Positions 1 through 12,118 of a stretch of DNA of 64,000 nt are shown piece after piece. The stretch lies in NCBI RefSeq assembly GCF_041146795.1, contig NC_135185.1:29633529-29697528 (forward strand), given 5' to 3'. A program made the translations under genes and the position numbers. Position 1 is the first letter of the stretch. Each line of letters opens with the position of its first letter. The DNA is from Maylandia zebra (taxonomy: Eukaryota > Chordata > Actinopteri > Cichliformes > Cichlidae). Below the pieces are notes generated by a model that saw nothing but the letters and a program-made list of their open reading frames with translations, was not told the origin of the DNA and made no database searches.

Positions 1-469
1 TTCCACCCTGTTTTACTTGAGTGGACAGAGGCAAAGTCTGAACGTGAATGGAATGACTGATAACCGGATGAGGCAATTATTTTTAACATGAATATCTGAA
101 AAACCAAGATCGATAAAGGCCTGGAATGATCACTACCTGGTCTTAGCATGAAAATGAATCTTTTCTGTAATTTGGGACATTTATATGAAAAACTGTCTGA
201 GTTTTGGCTAATTAAAATATTTGTAAAAATTCAAGCTGTCCTGTAAAGTCTTATATTAAAAGTGATGATTTCACATAAGGTAAGATGCTGACCTTAAACC
301 CATAATCCTAACACCTAACCAACCATAAGCGTAATGCCACGAATGCTGGAGGCTGCAGTGATCATGCAACTAGTATGCTGACTTTGTCAGTGAATGCTGC
401 AAAAATTGTAATATTCCATCATTGATGGTCAATATCCACTTTTCATTGTTTATGGTTTTTGTTCACATG

Positions 470-1690
470 CAGTGGTTCTCAAACTGTGGTATGCATACCA
501 CTGGTGGTACTTGGGCTCCCTGTAGTGGTATGCGGGAAATCTCCCCCCCAAAATTTAAGATTAAATAATATACCATTGCGGAGGTATGCAAAGGTGCCAA
601 AACGCTGATGGAAAAAACACAGCTTTTTCCCACCGTACCAAAATCTCAGGCACCATCGATGAGTTGGTGGTCCTCGGGAGTATCGGTGGGGATGAAGAAG
701 ATGCCGTCAGTGAGTCGTGAACTATTGCCTGGATGCCAAAGCTTCTGGTAGCCAGGTGAATGCGATCTGCTTCTTCTGCGAGTTAGCGGTAATCCTTCGC
801 GGCCAGCAGCAACTGTCAGAGGAAGAGGTGAGTGAAGACAAATCCGCTGTCATCCGATCCTAGCAATCACAGCATGCTCTCCATGAGCTCGAGAGCGATA
901 CCATCACCCAGGCCTGAGAAAGAGGAGTTTCTCGGCCCACTCTGCATTGGAGAGGGAGTAGCGCCACAGCAGCAGTGCCTTGAGAACGGTGTATTTCCCT
1001 TGGGAGGGGGGATTTGGGAGGAGGGTCATCACACAGCGGGTGGACAGCGGATCCAGCGAGGCCACCACATGATGGTATTTCGACACGACGACACGTCGGC
1101 TGAAACACCACGAAGAACAAACTGGGCTTTGACATGCACAAACCACGAAGGAGGGTCGTGAAGCCAAAAATCCAGCAGCTTAATCGCCGCAGCAAAAATT
1201 AAAACGTACAGCTCTGTTAGCACTTCTGACATAAATGAAGAGAGAAAACTCAACAGCAGTGGTGTTTGTAGGGCTACTGAATTTGGGCTAGCTAGTATAT
1301 AATAATGTGCTACAAGGTGGCTAGCTACACAGCTATGGTTAGCACCCCTTTTTGGGGGGCTTGTTCAGATGAAATAGAACAAGATAGAAGCATCAAAGCA
1401 TGTTGAAAACACAACAGCCCTGATAAACGCAGAGTAGTTTGTTCATATGTCATCACATAAGACCGGATGTTTTATTGCAGTACAGTTGTTATTATTATCA
1501 CTTGTTCCATCCTGTTTATGACAGTTAAAATAAATAACATTCATATAATAAATAAAATTGTCTCGTGTAAACTGTATGTGGTGCTAAATAGGCCTATACT
1601 ACTGTACTTTAATGCCGGTCACAAGGGTGGTGCTTCAAGAGCCATATATTCTATGAGGTGGTACTCATTGTGAAAAGTTTGAGAATCACA
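470..1690. mobile_element. hAT-like non-autonomous element inserted in the lectin remnant
   Basis: The left end reads cagtggttctcaaac, a hAT/Charlie-style terminus common in fish, and the right end (about 1677-1690) is its imperfect reverse complement. Flanks carry near-identical 8-bp duplications, ttcacatg (462-469) and atcacatg (1685-1692). No hAT transposase is seen. The interior carries a Ty3/gypsy-like gag fragment. The exact right boundary is uncertain by a few bases because terminus and duplication look alike. Confidence 0.65.
600..1255 (-). mobile_element. Ty3/gypsy-like gag (capsid) fossil fragment inside the hAT-like element
   Basis: Minus-strand translation of this stretch resembles the capsid region of fish Ty3/gypsy Gag. 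It includes a W-F-x-Q-like motif followed by VVASLD-like and GKYTVLK-like segments. It is broken in several places and has no LTR or pol beside it. The stretch is more GC-rich than its surroundings. Fossil only. Confidence 0.6.
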
Positions 1691-2261
1691 TGCTCTAGTA
1701 CCTTCTTGGCCTCCTCTTCATTTTCGATCACATCACATCTGTGTGTGTGTCTTTAATGTAAAATATCTAATATCAAACTAAACTTTGGAACAAACACCAA
1801 TGCTGATCAAAAATCACCACATTTGTATGTTTCCATGAATACCCTCAAAATACATTTCCAACATGTAAAATCCCCTTGTCCCCTAATATAGTTGCTCAGC
1901 GTTCATTTTTTTGGTGATCGGACTGTGAAATTCTACAGAAAAGGGAAACTGAAGTTGTATTTTTGTCACGTAGACGGTCATAGTAACAGTTAATCCCAAG
2001 AACTCCAACGACTACCAGCAGAATACCATTCATAAAGTGTTGATTTACACTTTTTACATGCCAATATATGATAATTATCTTAAATCTTACTTTAAAACTA
2101 TCATCATCAAGGCTTATAAGTAATAAAATGATTTAGAACACACCATTTTATAACCTCAAAATATTTTGCAGTTGTTGGAGATGACAGGAAAAACACTTTC
2201 AGTTTGAGTCCTTGTTCAGTCCTCTGTGGGATTTCCATTATAATATTGTTAGTTCTGCTAG

Positions 2262-2755
2262 AGCCACTCGCCGAGCTGGGGAACCACTGCATCTAGTGCT
2301 CCGATTACCACTGGGACCACTGTTACCTTCACCCTCCACATCCACTCAAGCTCTTCTCTGAGCCCTTGGTACTCCTCAAGCTTCTTGTGTTCCTTCTTCC
2401 TGATGTTGCTGTCTTTTGGTATCACTACGTGTATCACTATGGCCATGCTTGTTTACCACTACTATGTCTGGTTGTTAGCTATCGCCATTCGGTCCATCTG
2501 TATCTGGAAGTCCCACAGGATCTTAGCTTTGTCATTCTCGACCACCATAGGGGGCGTCTAAAATTTTGACCTTGGGACTTCCAGGACGTACTGGGCACAG
2601 ATGTTTCAGATTACTACGCCGGCCACCTTGATATGGCTTTCCATGTATGCCCTTCCTGCTAGCACCCTGCTGTTTGTGTGCTGGATTGTCTCAGGGGCAT
2701 CTTTACTGGGGCTACTGCGGTCAGTTGGGTCTTCACCTAGCACGCCATGGCTGAC
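2262..2755 (-). mobile_element. Rex6/R4-clade LINE 3' fragment
   Basis: The minus strand encodes the C-terminal end of an R4-clade non-LTR retrotransposon. It has the restriction-like endonuclease segment PKDSNIRKKEH, then VKVTVVPVVIGALDAV, the same as the longer copy at 26581-27425 but in opposite orientation. It begins only some 25 bases beyond the start codon of the lectin remnant. It is truncated and interrupted, with no reverse transcriptase region. Confidence 0.7.
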
Positions 2756-3109
2756 TGATCTGGATAGGGACAGTGTCATAGGGCAACTCCAAGGTGGTGT
2801 CCCAAAAAAACAACTTGCAGCAGTATTGGGAGTGAGCTCTTTTGTACCATCTCCAAATTAAAGACCGAGTTAAATGACATGTGAGAGACAGCTTGAGAAG
2901 TTTCAGTCCACACATTAGTTTTTTCATAGCTGAATGAAATTATTTCAAGTGGATGTTTGTGTCGAGCATGATCATCCCCATAAAGAATTTAAATTGTCTA
3001 GTAAGAAACTGTAAAGTAACATTGACTCATCACTGAAGACTACAGGAGCTATGAATAGAAAAATATTATTTTAATTTCAAAGGTTTACAGTTGTATACAA
3101 GATGTTTCC

Positions 3110-3756
3110 TGTTGGGTCTGTGTTTCCACAAGCCCCGCTGGTTTAGAAACTTATTCTCGTTAACAACAAAAACAAGACGAACATCTTTTACTTGCTAAGC
3201 AAGGGAGACCCAGCCGGTGTCTCAGAAAGCACTCTGAATCCTACCGTAGACTGACCCCAACGACGGCCTCCGCTTGCTGCCTTTTATTGGGAAAACAGTT
3301 CACACAATACACATCACAGCAAAAGCACCTCCCACCGTGAACCCCCAAATGGTTCTAAGACAAGGCACTATGTGTGTGTATGTATAAACATCGGTATGCA
3401 TGTGCAAGAACGTGTGTGTGTGTGTCATGTGAGAATATGTGTTTCTGTGTGCGTGACTTCCAGCTGTTTCTAACAACATCCTTAGTCATAAAATGGTAAT
3501 CTCCCCCACACCCAATATATGGTTCAATTCCTGTATTGGTTCACCATGCACAACACAGTGAAGCCACAAAAGGGCAGGAAGCTTACCACACAAGAAACAG
3601 AATCTTCACAAGGGATGTGTCTAAAATAATCCTCCCCCAGCACAGAGTAGCTGGAGAGGTGGTCAGAGACAAAGGAATGTCTTGATCCTATAGACTGAAC
3701 TAACACCTTACAGATTTAAGAAACACAATGACAACATTCAATAATTAGACTTAACA
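3110..3756 (-). mobile_element. Solo LTR, retrovirus/gypsy-like fossil (647 bp)
   Basis: Read on the minus strand it starts TGTTAAG and ends CCCAACA (TG...CA). It carries an AATAAA polyadenylation signal about two thirds along and is flanked by 5-bp duplications, tttcc at 3105-3109 and 3757-3761. No internal region is present, so it is the product of LTR-LTR recombination. The intact duplication suggests moderate age. The family is not assigned. Confidence 0.68.
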
Positions 3757-3761
3757 TTTCC

Positions 3762-5155
3762 AACCAGCTCATTTAAGATTCTGAAAATCTGAACTGCAGT
3801 ACGATCACATTAGCCACATCAAACTCCTCTTTTGTTGTGCTTTTTATCCTGTGACTCATTTGTTCAGTCGTAACCATCTTCTGGCTTTTTTATCTCAACC
3901 AAAGAGATGTAAATGCCACAAAAGTGCACATAACTTTTGTAAGCTGAAGCAGAATTTCATAATGATTTGTGCACATTATTGATTGGTACATGTGGGTGGT
4001 CTCCTCATTACCACCATTCATTTGCCCATTCATGTCTCACTGTGTCTTGTGCTAAACTTGTCGTGGACCTACCTAGAGATGGAAAGCTTAGCACCATAAC
4101 TAGAAAGAATGTTCAAACGAGCCACTACTGGTGCTGAAAATTTGGTAAAAAGCATCCCTGTGATGTCAGTTAATGACTGAAATGCAGACTTCATTCATGG
4201 AACTGAAGAAGTTTAAATAAACATGAGTTTGAACTATTTTGGTAAAGAGAATATTTCATACATCCCTCACCTTTGTCACAATTATGCTGCCTTAGCACAC
4301 TCAGAAATTAGTTTTTTAATGTGAAATATACGATTCATTAAATATTCTCAGACACTGTTTTCCCTCTGCAGATGTGCTCTCTCTTTATTTAGATTGTTTC
4401 TGACATTTACATTTGTCTTAGAAACTGTTTTTCAAAAGTTATGATTTTTAGAGGAACATATTCTAACTCTTTTAAAGAAGTAAACTGATAATATCATGCG
4501 CTGTACACGTGATGGACAGCAGCTACTCTGTCAGGCCTAAAATGAATAACAGGAAGCAGCCACAAAATTCACTTATTATCCCTTCAGATGCTCACCAACA
4601 TGCTTGATCTCGTTTCTAAATTATCCAGTAACCCAGTTAAGTTGAAGTCTTATATAATTCAAATATTCCAGAAATATGTTATTAGCCTTCCAAAATATTT
4701 TCTACAGTTAAAAATACTGACTAAAGTATAAATAATGACTTTGACTCTCTATTTATCATCTTTCCTTTTGTACACAGGCTGCTAACAGAAACAGGTTATT
4801 AAAGCTGCAGTTTCAATTGTTACCAGGCACAAGTGTTTCTTAATGTGTTCATCAGCAGATGAGGTGTAAACAGACATACTGGTATAATATTGTGTTAATA
4901 ATGTAAAACACTGTAAGTCTGTATATATTTTAGATGAACAATTTACTGTAGCATTGCTGTAGATAAATACAGGGTACACATATGGGCATAACAGTTTTAA
5001 ACAGCAGTTTACTTTATATAAATGTGCTGAATAATGCTTTTTCATGTTAGCTGTAAGATTTGCTAATATGCTAAAAGGTTTATTAAATGCTTACAGAGAT
5101 TTGTCTGATAGCAACTTGTGTTTATGTAAGATTGTGATGCATTATTGCAGATATT
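3762..5155. other. Intergenic stretch with no recognised feature
   Basis: AT-rich DNA with no convincing exon, RNA gene or repeat family that I recognise. Open frames here are short and lack coding character. It lies 3' of lectin A, so its right end may include unmarked 3' UTR of that gene. Confidence 0.5.
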
Positions 5156-7422
5156 TTAGCTCAGTGGTTTTGGTGCTTTTTCACAAATCCATTTCATTTG
5201 GGCATCACATTTAACGTCGTTCCAGCTCTTGTAGAAGTTTGCTTTGGGATACAGCGCTGCACAGTCCTCATTGTTGATATCATTTGGCTCTCCATCATTC
5301 CAGTACCTGAAGCAAACGACAAGTTACACTGCTGAGACAGGATTTCCTTTCACGCGATTCACATTAATTGTTATTCACCTTTTATCTTATTCGTGTAATT
5401 TATCCTTCAGGAGGACAAACACAACTGACCGCTGATTTACACAAGTTTCACCGTGTGTATACGTTTAATCAGGCCTCCTCCTGACATTCTTTTGTTATTT
5501 CAAAAAATGATTACCTTGATATTAATTGTGTTTTAACTTTTGTACAGTTCTTTGTTGCTTTTATGTCTTCAAAAAGAACTATATAAACTTTACTTTACGT
5601 ACTTTTCATTCTTAATGTGAAATTTCCAGCAAATCTTACATTACATGCTACATTAAATGAAAAGATGCACAGTATTCAAAGACCAAGAAGAAGTTTTTGT
5701 ATATCTGTATGTGGAGAATGGACTAAGTGTATAATTAAAACAAAATGAAAACATAAAAAAGTAGAAGTACGAATGTATATGTTCATCTGTTGTATTCTAT
5801 TTAACCAATTTAGCGTAGCAGGGGGACTGGAGCCTATCCCAGCCACCGTAGGCGGAAAAGGCCGGGTACACCCTTTTGGCTGTAGTAATGTAGATTGTTG
5901 TTTTGCATTGTGCATTGCATATTGCATTACATATGTATGTGCATATAGAGATGTGTATTTGTATGTATGCATATATGTGCATATATGTCATTGCTGTACA
6001 TATAGATGATATTGAGCTGATAATTTTAATTGCATCAAAGGGATTGGATTAAATAAGTTTATAATGCCTCCTAACTCATGCTAGCAGGTAAAATAAGCTG
6101 TGTAGTGTTGTTGGAGACAACTCAATGTACAGTACACTTTTGTTGTTTATGTTTATATTTCTTCATGTTTGAAATGAAAGCAGTCATTTTAAATGACACT
6201 GAACTCTTACCCTTCAGCAAGTAATGTTCCATCCCACCATTTCCAAGTCCCTTCCTCATGGACGTCTCTCAGTCCGATCCAGAAGCCCATTGGGGGATGA
6301 GGCGTATCTTGATGATTTATTCTTCTGCTTATCCAATCCAGAAACTCAGGGTCTCTGTGAGGCATCCAAGGTCTCACACGGCGAGGAACGTCAGACTCCC
6401 AGACCAGGTCACGAGTTTGTCTCGGGGCAGCTTGATGATTTATCAAATAATTGACTGTTGAGTTCTAACGAAAAAAGAAACAAAACCAAAGATAAATTTT
6501 CAGAAATCTGCATGAAAACTGCTCCACAGAAATACTAACAAACCTCTTCATCTTGGCTGTCTATGATTATAAGATCTCCTCCCTGCAGCTGACAGAAATC
6601 TCTGGATTCCTTCCATGTTTTGAATTCATTTGACTTCAAGGGGAAGTAGTAACATACAGAGTTCATTAAAATCCATCCTGCAGGACAGTGTTTGCAGCCA
6701 TCGCCTGTTTCCAAAAGAAAATACCACCATTATAGAAAATTATGAAATAAATCATTATGCTTTTACAATTGTATCATATACAGAAACAATGAAACCGGTC
6801 TTACTAAGCATTGATAAGCGTGTTCTCATGGCTTCAATTTCCTTCGTAACTTTTTCCATCTGACTTTTATAGTCATTGCTTCGTTTTGTCTGGTGTTCAA
6901 GCTCCCAGTTGGTTTGTGTCTGACGGCTCATCTCACTGTCCAGCTGTTTCCTGGCATCCTTCATGGTTTCCACTGCAGTCTTGTAAGTGTCCTGGAGGTT
7001 GATGAGCTCTTTGCTGATGCGTTCGGTATCATCGAGCGTGAGGTGAGTGTCTGTGAGTTTGTTATCTGCAATTGTTGAATACGGTTACTGTTAGATTTGT
7101 ATTGTTGATTGTCATTTATGCTTAGAAATATTTACTTATATATGCTTAGAGTTTTGTAATTAGTTGTAGATTGGTAGAGGTTTTGATCCTTGATAGTCTG
7201 CAAACTTTGTGTGTATTAGACAGCACTTTGGGAGCATGAGGTCATACCGTGTCTTATTGTTTTATGGTAGGATTAACGTAGTTGCGTCTGTTCTAGTCTA
7301 AGTGCTCTTTGTTTAGATGAACTGCAGGACTTCCTCACCGTGTTATCTAGGATGAACCATCTAGGGTGAGGGGGAGGCTACCCTCTTCCTGACCAAGGAT
7401 GTTTGACCCTTTGATCAGCAAG

Positions 7423-7487
<65 letters not shown>

Positions 7488-10480
7488 CAAGGTACTCTTT
7501 GTGTGTATGTAGACGTCATATGTTAATGAACTTATGCATATTCATGTAACCTCAATAAAAGAACAGTGGTACGGGAGAACGGACGAAAGCAACTGGGGTC
7601 AAGCGAAGGAACGGCGTCTGTCCGGTTCTCTCCCGTGCACGAGAAACATGAAGAAGCTTGCCTACTTGTGTCTTGCTTTGCAGTGTAATTATATTGTCTT
7701 CAACGTTCCAGCGGATGGGTTCAAGCTACAAACCTATCAGTTACTTTTCTTATTCTTAAGTAACAATATTATAAATCAGGTGGTTTGACAACATTGTACA
7801 TCATCAGTTTTATTTAGAAATGTTATTGAAGATTTCCAAGATTTGTACAAATCATTGTAGCATTAGTACAATGAATCAATAAGCAGGCTGGCAGCAAATT
7901 ACTCACCTCAGTACATTTAGTCACAGACAGACACATTTTCCCTGTAACTGTGCCTTCGCTCTAACTTTTGTTGAAAATGTGATTTATGTGATGATTTTGC
8001 CTAATAGTAAACAGAAATATTTGTCTTTTTCAACATCCTTAGAAATGTTGCTCAACGGCTATCACCAAATGGAGCACTCTAAACTCTGCACTGGAAAAAT
8101 ATCCCTTACTTCACCTGTGATCACACATTTTGGTTTTCCAGTGCAAAGGCAGCTGGCAGAGGAATGGCCAAGGAAAGGAAAGACCTCACTGAGCGAAAAA
8201 GATGAGGACAAAAGCTTCAGTGCAGCTGGTCTCAGGGGATGAAGCAAAAAGCCTGATCAACTTAGCAAGGTGAGTTTAATGTTATGATTTATTTTACTTT
8301 TTGATGGTATGTTCAATGTATGTTACTTGAATTATACAATGCTCAAGTCATTTTCCACCTCAAGTTTCTCAATATTAAACCTTGTAGCTTTATTCATTTT
8401 ATTTTTGGCTTAAAAGTAAACAAGAGCAACAAAAAAAAAAAAACAACCCTAACTTTTTAAAATTCTTTCTGTTCCTCTTTTTTCCTCTGAACACATCCTG
8501 ACCAGGCTCAATGAGACGGGGGAAGTAAACAGCGATACATTCACCCAGACTGCTGATGTTCCTGTATGAACTGAAAAACTTTGAACATCCAAGAAAAAGC
8601 TGAGGTTATTTTCTTTACAGCTCATATGGATCTTGATTGACTGAACATTCAGACTTTATTCAGGACTTTGCTACGGGGAGAGAGGTACCAACATGTGTGA
8701 GCACATGTGTACACACACACACACAGCATCTCACTTCATGCTTGCCCTTCCCCTAGGCTCTTGTGTCACTCAGCAGTTTGTCGTATTATTGTCTTATTTG
8801 TTGAAATTTACAGTCCATGAGCACAAGCAGGGATTTTTGCTTGACCTCATTCTCAGAGGCCTCGCTAATATTTAATGGTCATGAAATATGTCAAACTTTT
8901 CTCCATCCCTAAAGTTAAACAGCTGAGAGCATCTTTAGCGCAGCAGAGAAAAAGATGTGCACCTTGAACTGGAGTTTAAGTGATCCATTTAAGTGACCCT
9001 TATGCCTTTGCTGCTGATGAAAAGTTTTCATCAGAAGAAACACTTCTAATTGTACTTTGCTCCTCACTGTCTTTGAAAGGTAAGCGTAGACAAAACAAAT
9101 CCAGTAGATGCAGTCTATCTGGAAGTTTAGTATAGTAATCTGTCTTTTTTGTTTTAATGTTTTATTTTGTGTTTTATTTATTTATTATATGGGGGGGGGG
9201 AAAGTCCTGTCAGCCTTGTGCTGAGAGGGCTGCAGTCATCGATCTTTTTTATTCTAATAAACCTAAATCACAGGATCACTGATCTGTTCAGTTTTATTCA
9301 TGTAGCACCGCTTAGCTGTCAACAACTCTCATCTCAAGTCACTTCATATTGTAAGGTAGAGATCCTACAGTGTTAATCTAGGATAAAGTAGTCTCGGCTT
9401 CATTGATGAAGTAAATGCAATGATTCAACAGACAAGAATAGAAACCACAGCTTAACAATTTGGCTGATGCAAAGAACCACGAGGCAGTGATTCCAGCTTA
9501 AATGTATTCTGGATATTGTTAAATATTCTTACATTTTTTGTTAATGTTTGCCAGGTATCCTGTTTAAAGACAACACTTTGAAGTCACTTCCATGTCTTTA
9601 CATGAGGACAAACTAATTTCAAGGAAAATAAAAATGCTCAAATTTTAAAGATTGTAAATTATTGTTTAGTCATTTTATGAGGAGATGGATGCCGGCATAT
9701 TTTAGTACAGTTTTGGAATTGACGAGAATAAAAAGAAAAGAATAAAAACCAATTTTGTTGTGTACTAAAACAAACAAACAAACAAACAAAAAACAGAAGG
9801 TGTTCTGGCAGAAAAATTATCAGGACTTTTTTCAGTTTTTCTGAAGTTTTTTCTTTTTTTGGACTATTGGCAAAGTTTGATAACCATTTGCTAAATTGCA
9901 AAAAAGAAATTATTTAATAATGAAAACATTTCTGTGCACTATAACTCATAATGACTTACAGTGGATCCCCAGGCCAACATTCAGTATCAGAAGAACAGCA
10001 GCAAGAAGCGCCAGGCACGCTGCAGCCAGTCTGTGGCGTCTCCCAGGACTCATAGTGAACATGGACACTAGACAGGCAGAACATTATGAATTTTCAACTT
10101 AAAGGCAGGTAACACACATATAACTTGGTTGAAGCTTTAAAAGAGTAAAATGTGATCATTTTAGGATTTAATATTACTGTTTACTAGTAGTTTATTTAAC
10201 ATCTGCTCTGTGCTCTTTATTTATGATTAGAAAAATCCTGTTAGAGCATGTAAACCTTACACGTAGTTGTCTCAGATCATCAGGTCCTGTCATTATATCT
10301 TAACTCTGTAAAACCTACTTCAATCAAAAGAATCAGAAACCTGACTATGGGAGTGCAATGAATAAAAATTTGAATTATTATACCTTGTATCCTGTTAGAC
10401 TGATGGTAAGGAGGATACTCTTCCTTGTGCAAATCGTCTTCATAGACAAGTGTCTGAAAACCACCATTTGTCTCCTCCAT
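5156..10480 (-). CDS. C-type lectin A, CD209/CLEC4-like type II membrane receptor
   Basis: Six coding exons on the minus strand: cytoplasmic 10384-10480 (ATG 10478-10480), transmembrane 9960-10067, neck 6805-7065, CRD 6544-6704, 6211-6464 and 5156-5306 (stop TAA). The lengths sum to 1032 nt, 343 residues, and all junctions keep phase. The tail is acidic (VYEDDLHKEEYPPY). A hydrophobic segment [19 protein letters not shown] follows, then a heptad-rich coiled-coil neck ending SMLS. The CRD has GDGCKHCP...[12 protein letters not shown], the mannose-type EPN motif in NDGEPNDINNEDC, and WND in WNDVKCDAQMKWIC. Calcium-dependent sugar binding at the cell surface is inferred from the family. Unlike its paralogue C, the middle CRD exon is 123 nt longer and encodes a 41-residue insertion. 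The intron between neck and transmembrane exon (7066-9959) carries a solo LTR. The exact orthology is not resolved. Confidence 0.85.
5819..5885. repeat. Fragment of a dispersed fish repeat in a lectin A intron
   Basis: The segment ctggagcctatcccagcc and the following ggcggggtacaccct-like stretch match by memory a very common teleost dispersed repeat. It is short and truncated, and lies in the last intron of lectin A. Family not assigned. Confidence 0.4.
7089..7739 (+). mobile_element. Solo LTR, retrovirus/gypsy-like fossil (651 bp) in lectin A intron
   Basis: It begins TGTTAGATT and ends AACCTATCA. Perfect 5-bp duplications gttac lie at 7084-7088 and 7740-7744. It carries AATAAA near 7555 and a (CA)n tract at 7423-7485. 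No internal region remains. Length and layout are like the LTR at 3110-3756, but sequence similarity by eye is limited, so it is probably a related but distinct family. It starts 23 bases from the neck exon of lectin A, on the opposite strand to the gene. Confidence 0.72.
7423..7485. repeat. (CA)n microsatellite
   Basis: About 31 uninterrupted CA units lie within the solo LTR in the lectin A intron. Confidence 0.98.
7745..9959. other. Lectin A intron interior, no further gene
   Basis: No exon or RNA gene is recognised. A worn repeat fragment at about 9284-9375 (ttcagttttattcatgtag and tcatattgtaaggtagagatc) belongs to the same dispersed fish repeat as 10738-10990 and 35812-35880. A homopolymer G run lies near 9190. 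Confidence 0.5.
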
Positions 10481-10737
10481 TCTCACTGTTCAGTCTAAAT
10501 CAGTCATATGTCAGTGCATTTAAGCAACAATCTGTCACAGATTGTGACGCCTACTGCTGAGGTCATCAACAATCAGTTCCAGTGAAATCTGCTGTCTGTA
10601 AAAACAAAGAGGGAAGTGATAGATGTTATTAATGTGTGGGTTCCACAATTACTTTCCAGATACACGGGATGTGCATCTGCTGATCTCTTTGAGAGAATTC
10701 AAAGAATTTGTCCAAATCACAGCTGAAGGAACCCTCA

Positions 10738-10990
10738 TCAGTGTTCAGTTGAATTTTATTTATATAATCAAATGTCACAAGAACAGTAGCTTCAAGGCAC
10801 TTTATATTGTAAGCTATAGACCGCACAATAATAAGAGAAACTCCAACTATCATACAAGCCCCTGTGAGCAAGGGCTTTGGCGACAGTGGGAAGGGAAAAC
10901 TCCCTTTTAACAGGAATAAACCTCCATCAGAACCAGGCTCAAGAGGGGCAGTCATCTGTTGGTGAGGAGAGGGAGACAGGACTGTGGAGC
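10738..10990. repeat. Dispersed teleost repeat upstream of lectin A
   Basis: The stretch contains ttcagttgaattttattta, a ctttatattgtaagct-like block, aagggctttggcgacag and gggaaaactcccttttaac. Together these mark a high-copy fish interspersed repeat that I know by sequence but not by a reliable family name. Shorter worn copies lie at 9284-9375 and 35812-35880. Confidence 0.6.
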
Positions 10991-12118
10991 GAGTTGTTAA
11001 AGACTTGTGACACTGACCAATAATTTGCAGTACTGCTTGCTATTTTTTTCATGATTGCTGGTTTCTGATGTGTTAGGTTACAAATTACTTAGGAGCCAAT
11101 TGAAGCTCAAACTTTTAATTTAAGCTGTCAAGTTAGCTCACTTATAAAAAACAACTTATTTAATATTTTCTGCTGAAAATCTAATGTGAATGCTGAAAGA
11201 TTTTTGATATATGAGATGATATGTTTTTGTGAGAAAATATCAGCCAAAATATCAACTATAGTTTTTGGTTAAGCTTTTACCATATATCATGATGTGGGAC
11301 AGCAAACAAAATACATTAGAGCAAATAGCAGTACCAAACACTGAATATAATACTGATTGTTTTTTTTTAAGAAAAAGAAAGAAAGCAAAAAATTTGAGTT
11401 GACAGGCATCAAAATCAAGAAGGTTTTGGTCTCAAATGATGTTGTCAGCACTGAGCTGAATGCATCACTTGAAAAAAAAAACAATGATCAAAATCATCTA
11501 TAGGTAGATTTTTAAGTTTGAAAGTGTTTAAAAGTTATTTTAAAACACACTGTGGGGGCTGTGTTTGAAGCAGATTTAGTCTGGCCCAGATATTTTTGGG
11601 GCACACAGATGTACCTAGTAAAATTGCATGTCAATATGAGAGTGAGGAGAGGGAGAGTGTTTTACTCTTTGATTTTTTTCAGTGTTACATTTAGATTGTT
11701 ACTTTACTTTCTAGTATTTTTGAGCTCTCACAACTTCACAAGTACAGATGTTAGTCACATAGATTTTAAAGCCTTAAAAACACATTTAATCAATTAACAA
11801 TTTAAAAGTGCAACCAAATCAAATTTTGATCAATTCACATTGTTCCAAATATATTATATTTTCAGTATCAAACCTTCACCAGTTTTAAGTCTCTGGCATA
11901 GATTAAGAGAAACAAGCACCAGTACTGGGTGTCATGTCTGTTTTGCACCAATTAACAGGAGAAAACTTCAATAAGTGCGTTTTGGTTAAATTAAAATTCA
12001 CCAAATAAACGTACAATATTGGTTTTCAGATGATCTGAAACAAGAAGTTCCGTGTTTGAGCATTAAAAAAAAAAAAGTCTTCTGCGAACAATAAAAACCT
12101 GAGCACAAGTGTTAAAAT

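Larger units (their letters stand above)
400..2238 (-). pseudogene. Broken C-type lectin gene of the B/D type (5' exons only)
   Basis: Three pieces match the 5' half of lectins B and D in order on the minus strand. A cytoplasmic-tail exon lies near 2150-2238, with ATG at 2236-2238 followed by MEIPQRTEQG, compare METSQRTRSV in D. A transmembrane-exon remnant lies near 1990-2036 and shares the stretch reading ttaatcccaagaa with B. Part of the coiled-coil neck exon lies on both sides of a hAT-like insertion, at about 417-469 and 1693-1740; the latter keeps cttcttggcctcctcttca. No CRD exons are seen in the 400 bases to the left. The reading frame is degraded and the neck is interrupted, so a functional receptor is not possible from this copy. 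Placement upstream of A, with B/D-type sequence, fits an alternating array of two lectin types. Confidence 0.72.

Noticed and set aside
832-1161. 109-residue plus-strand frame
   Set aside because: It is antisense to a gag-like fossil fragment and has no family resemblance of its own.
10384-10480. Possible hemITAM in the tail of lectin A (VYEDDL)
   Set aside because: Leu is at +4 and not +3 from Tyr, so the YxxL pattern is not met.
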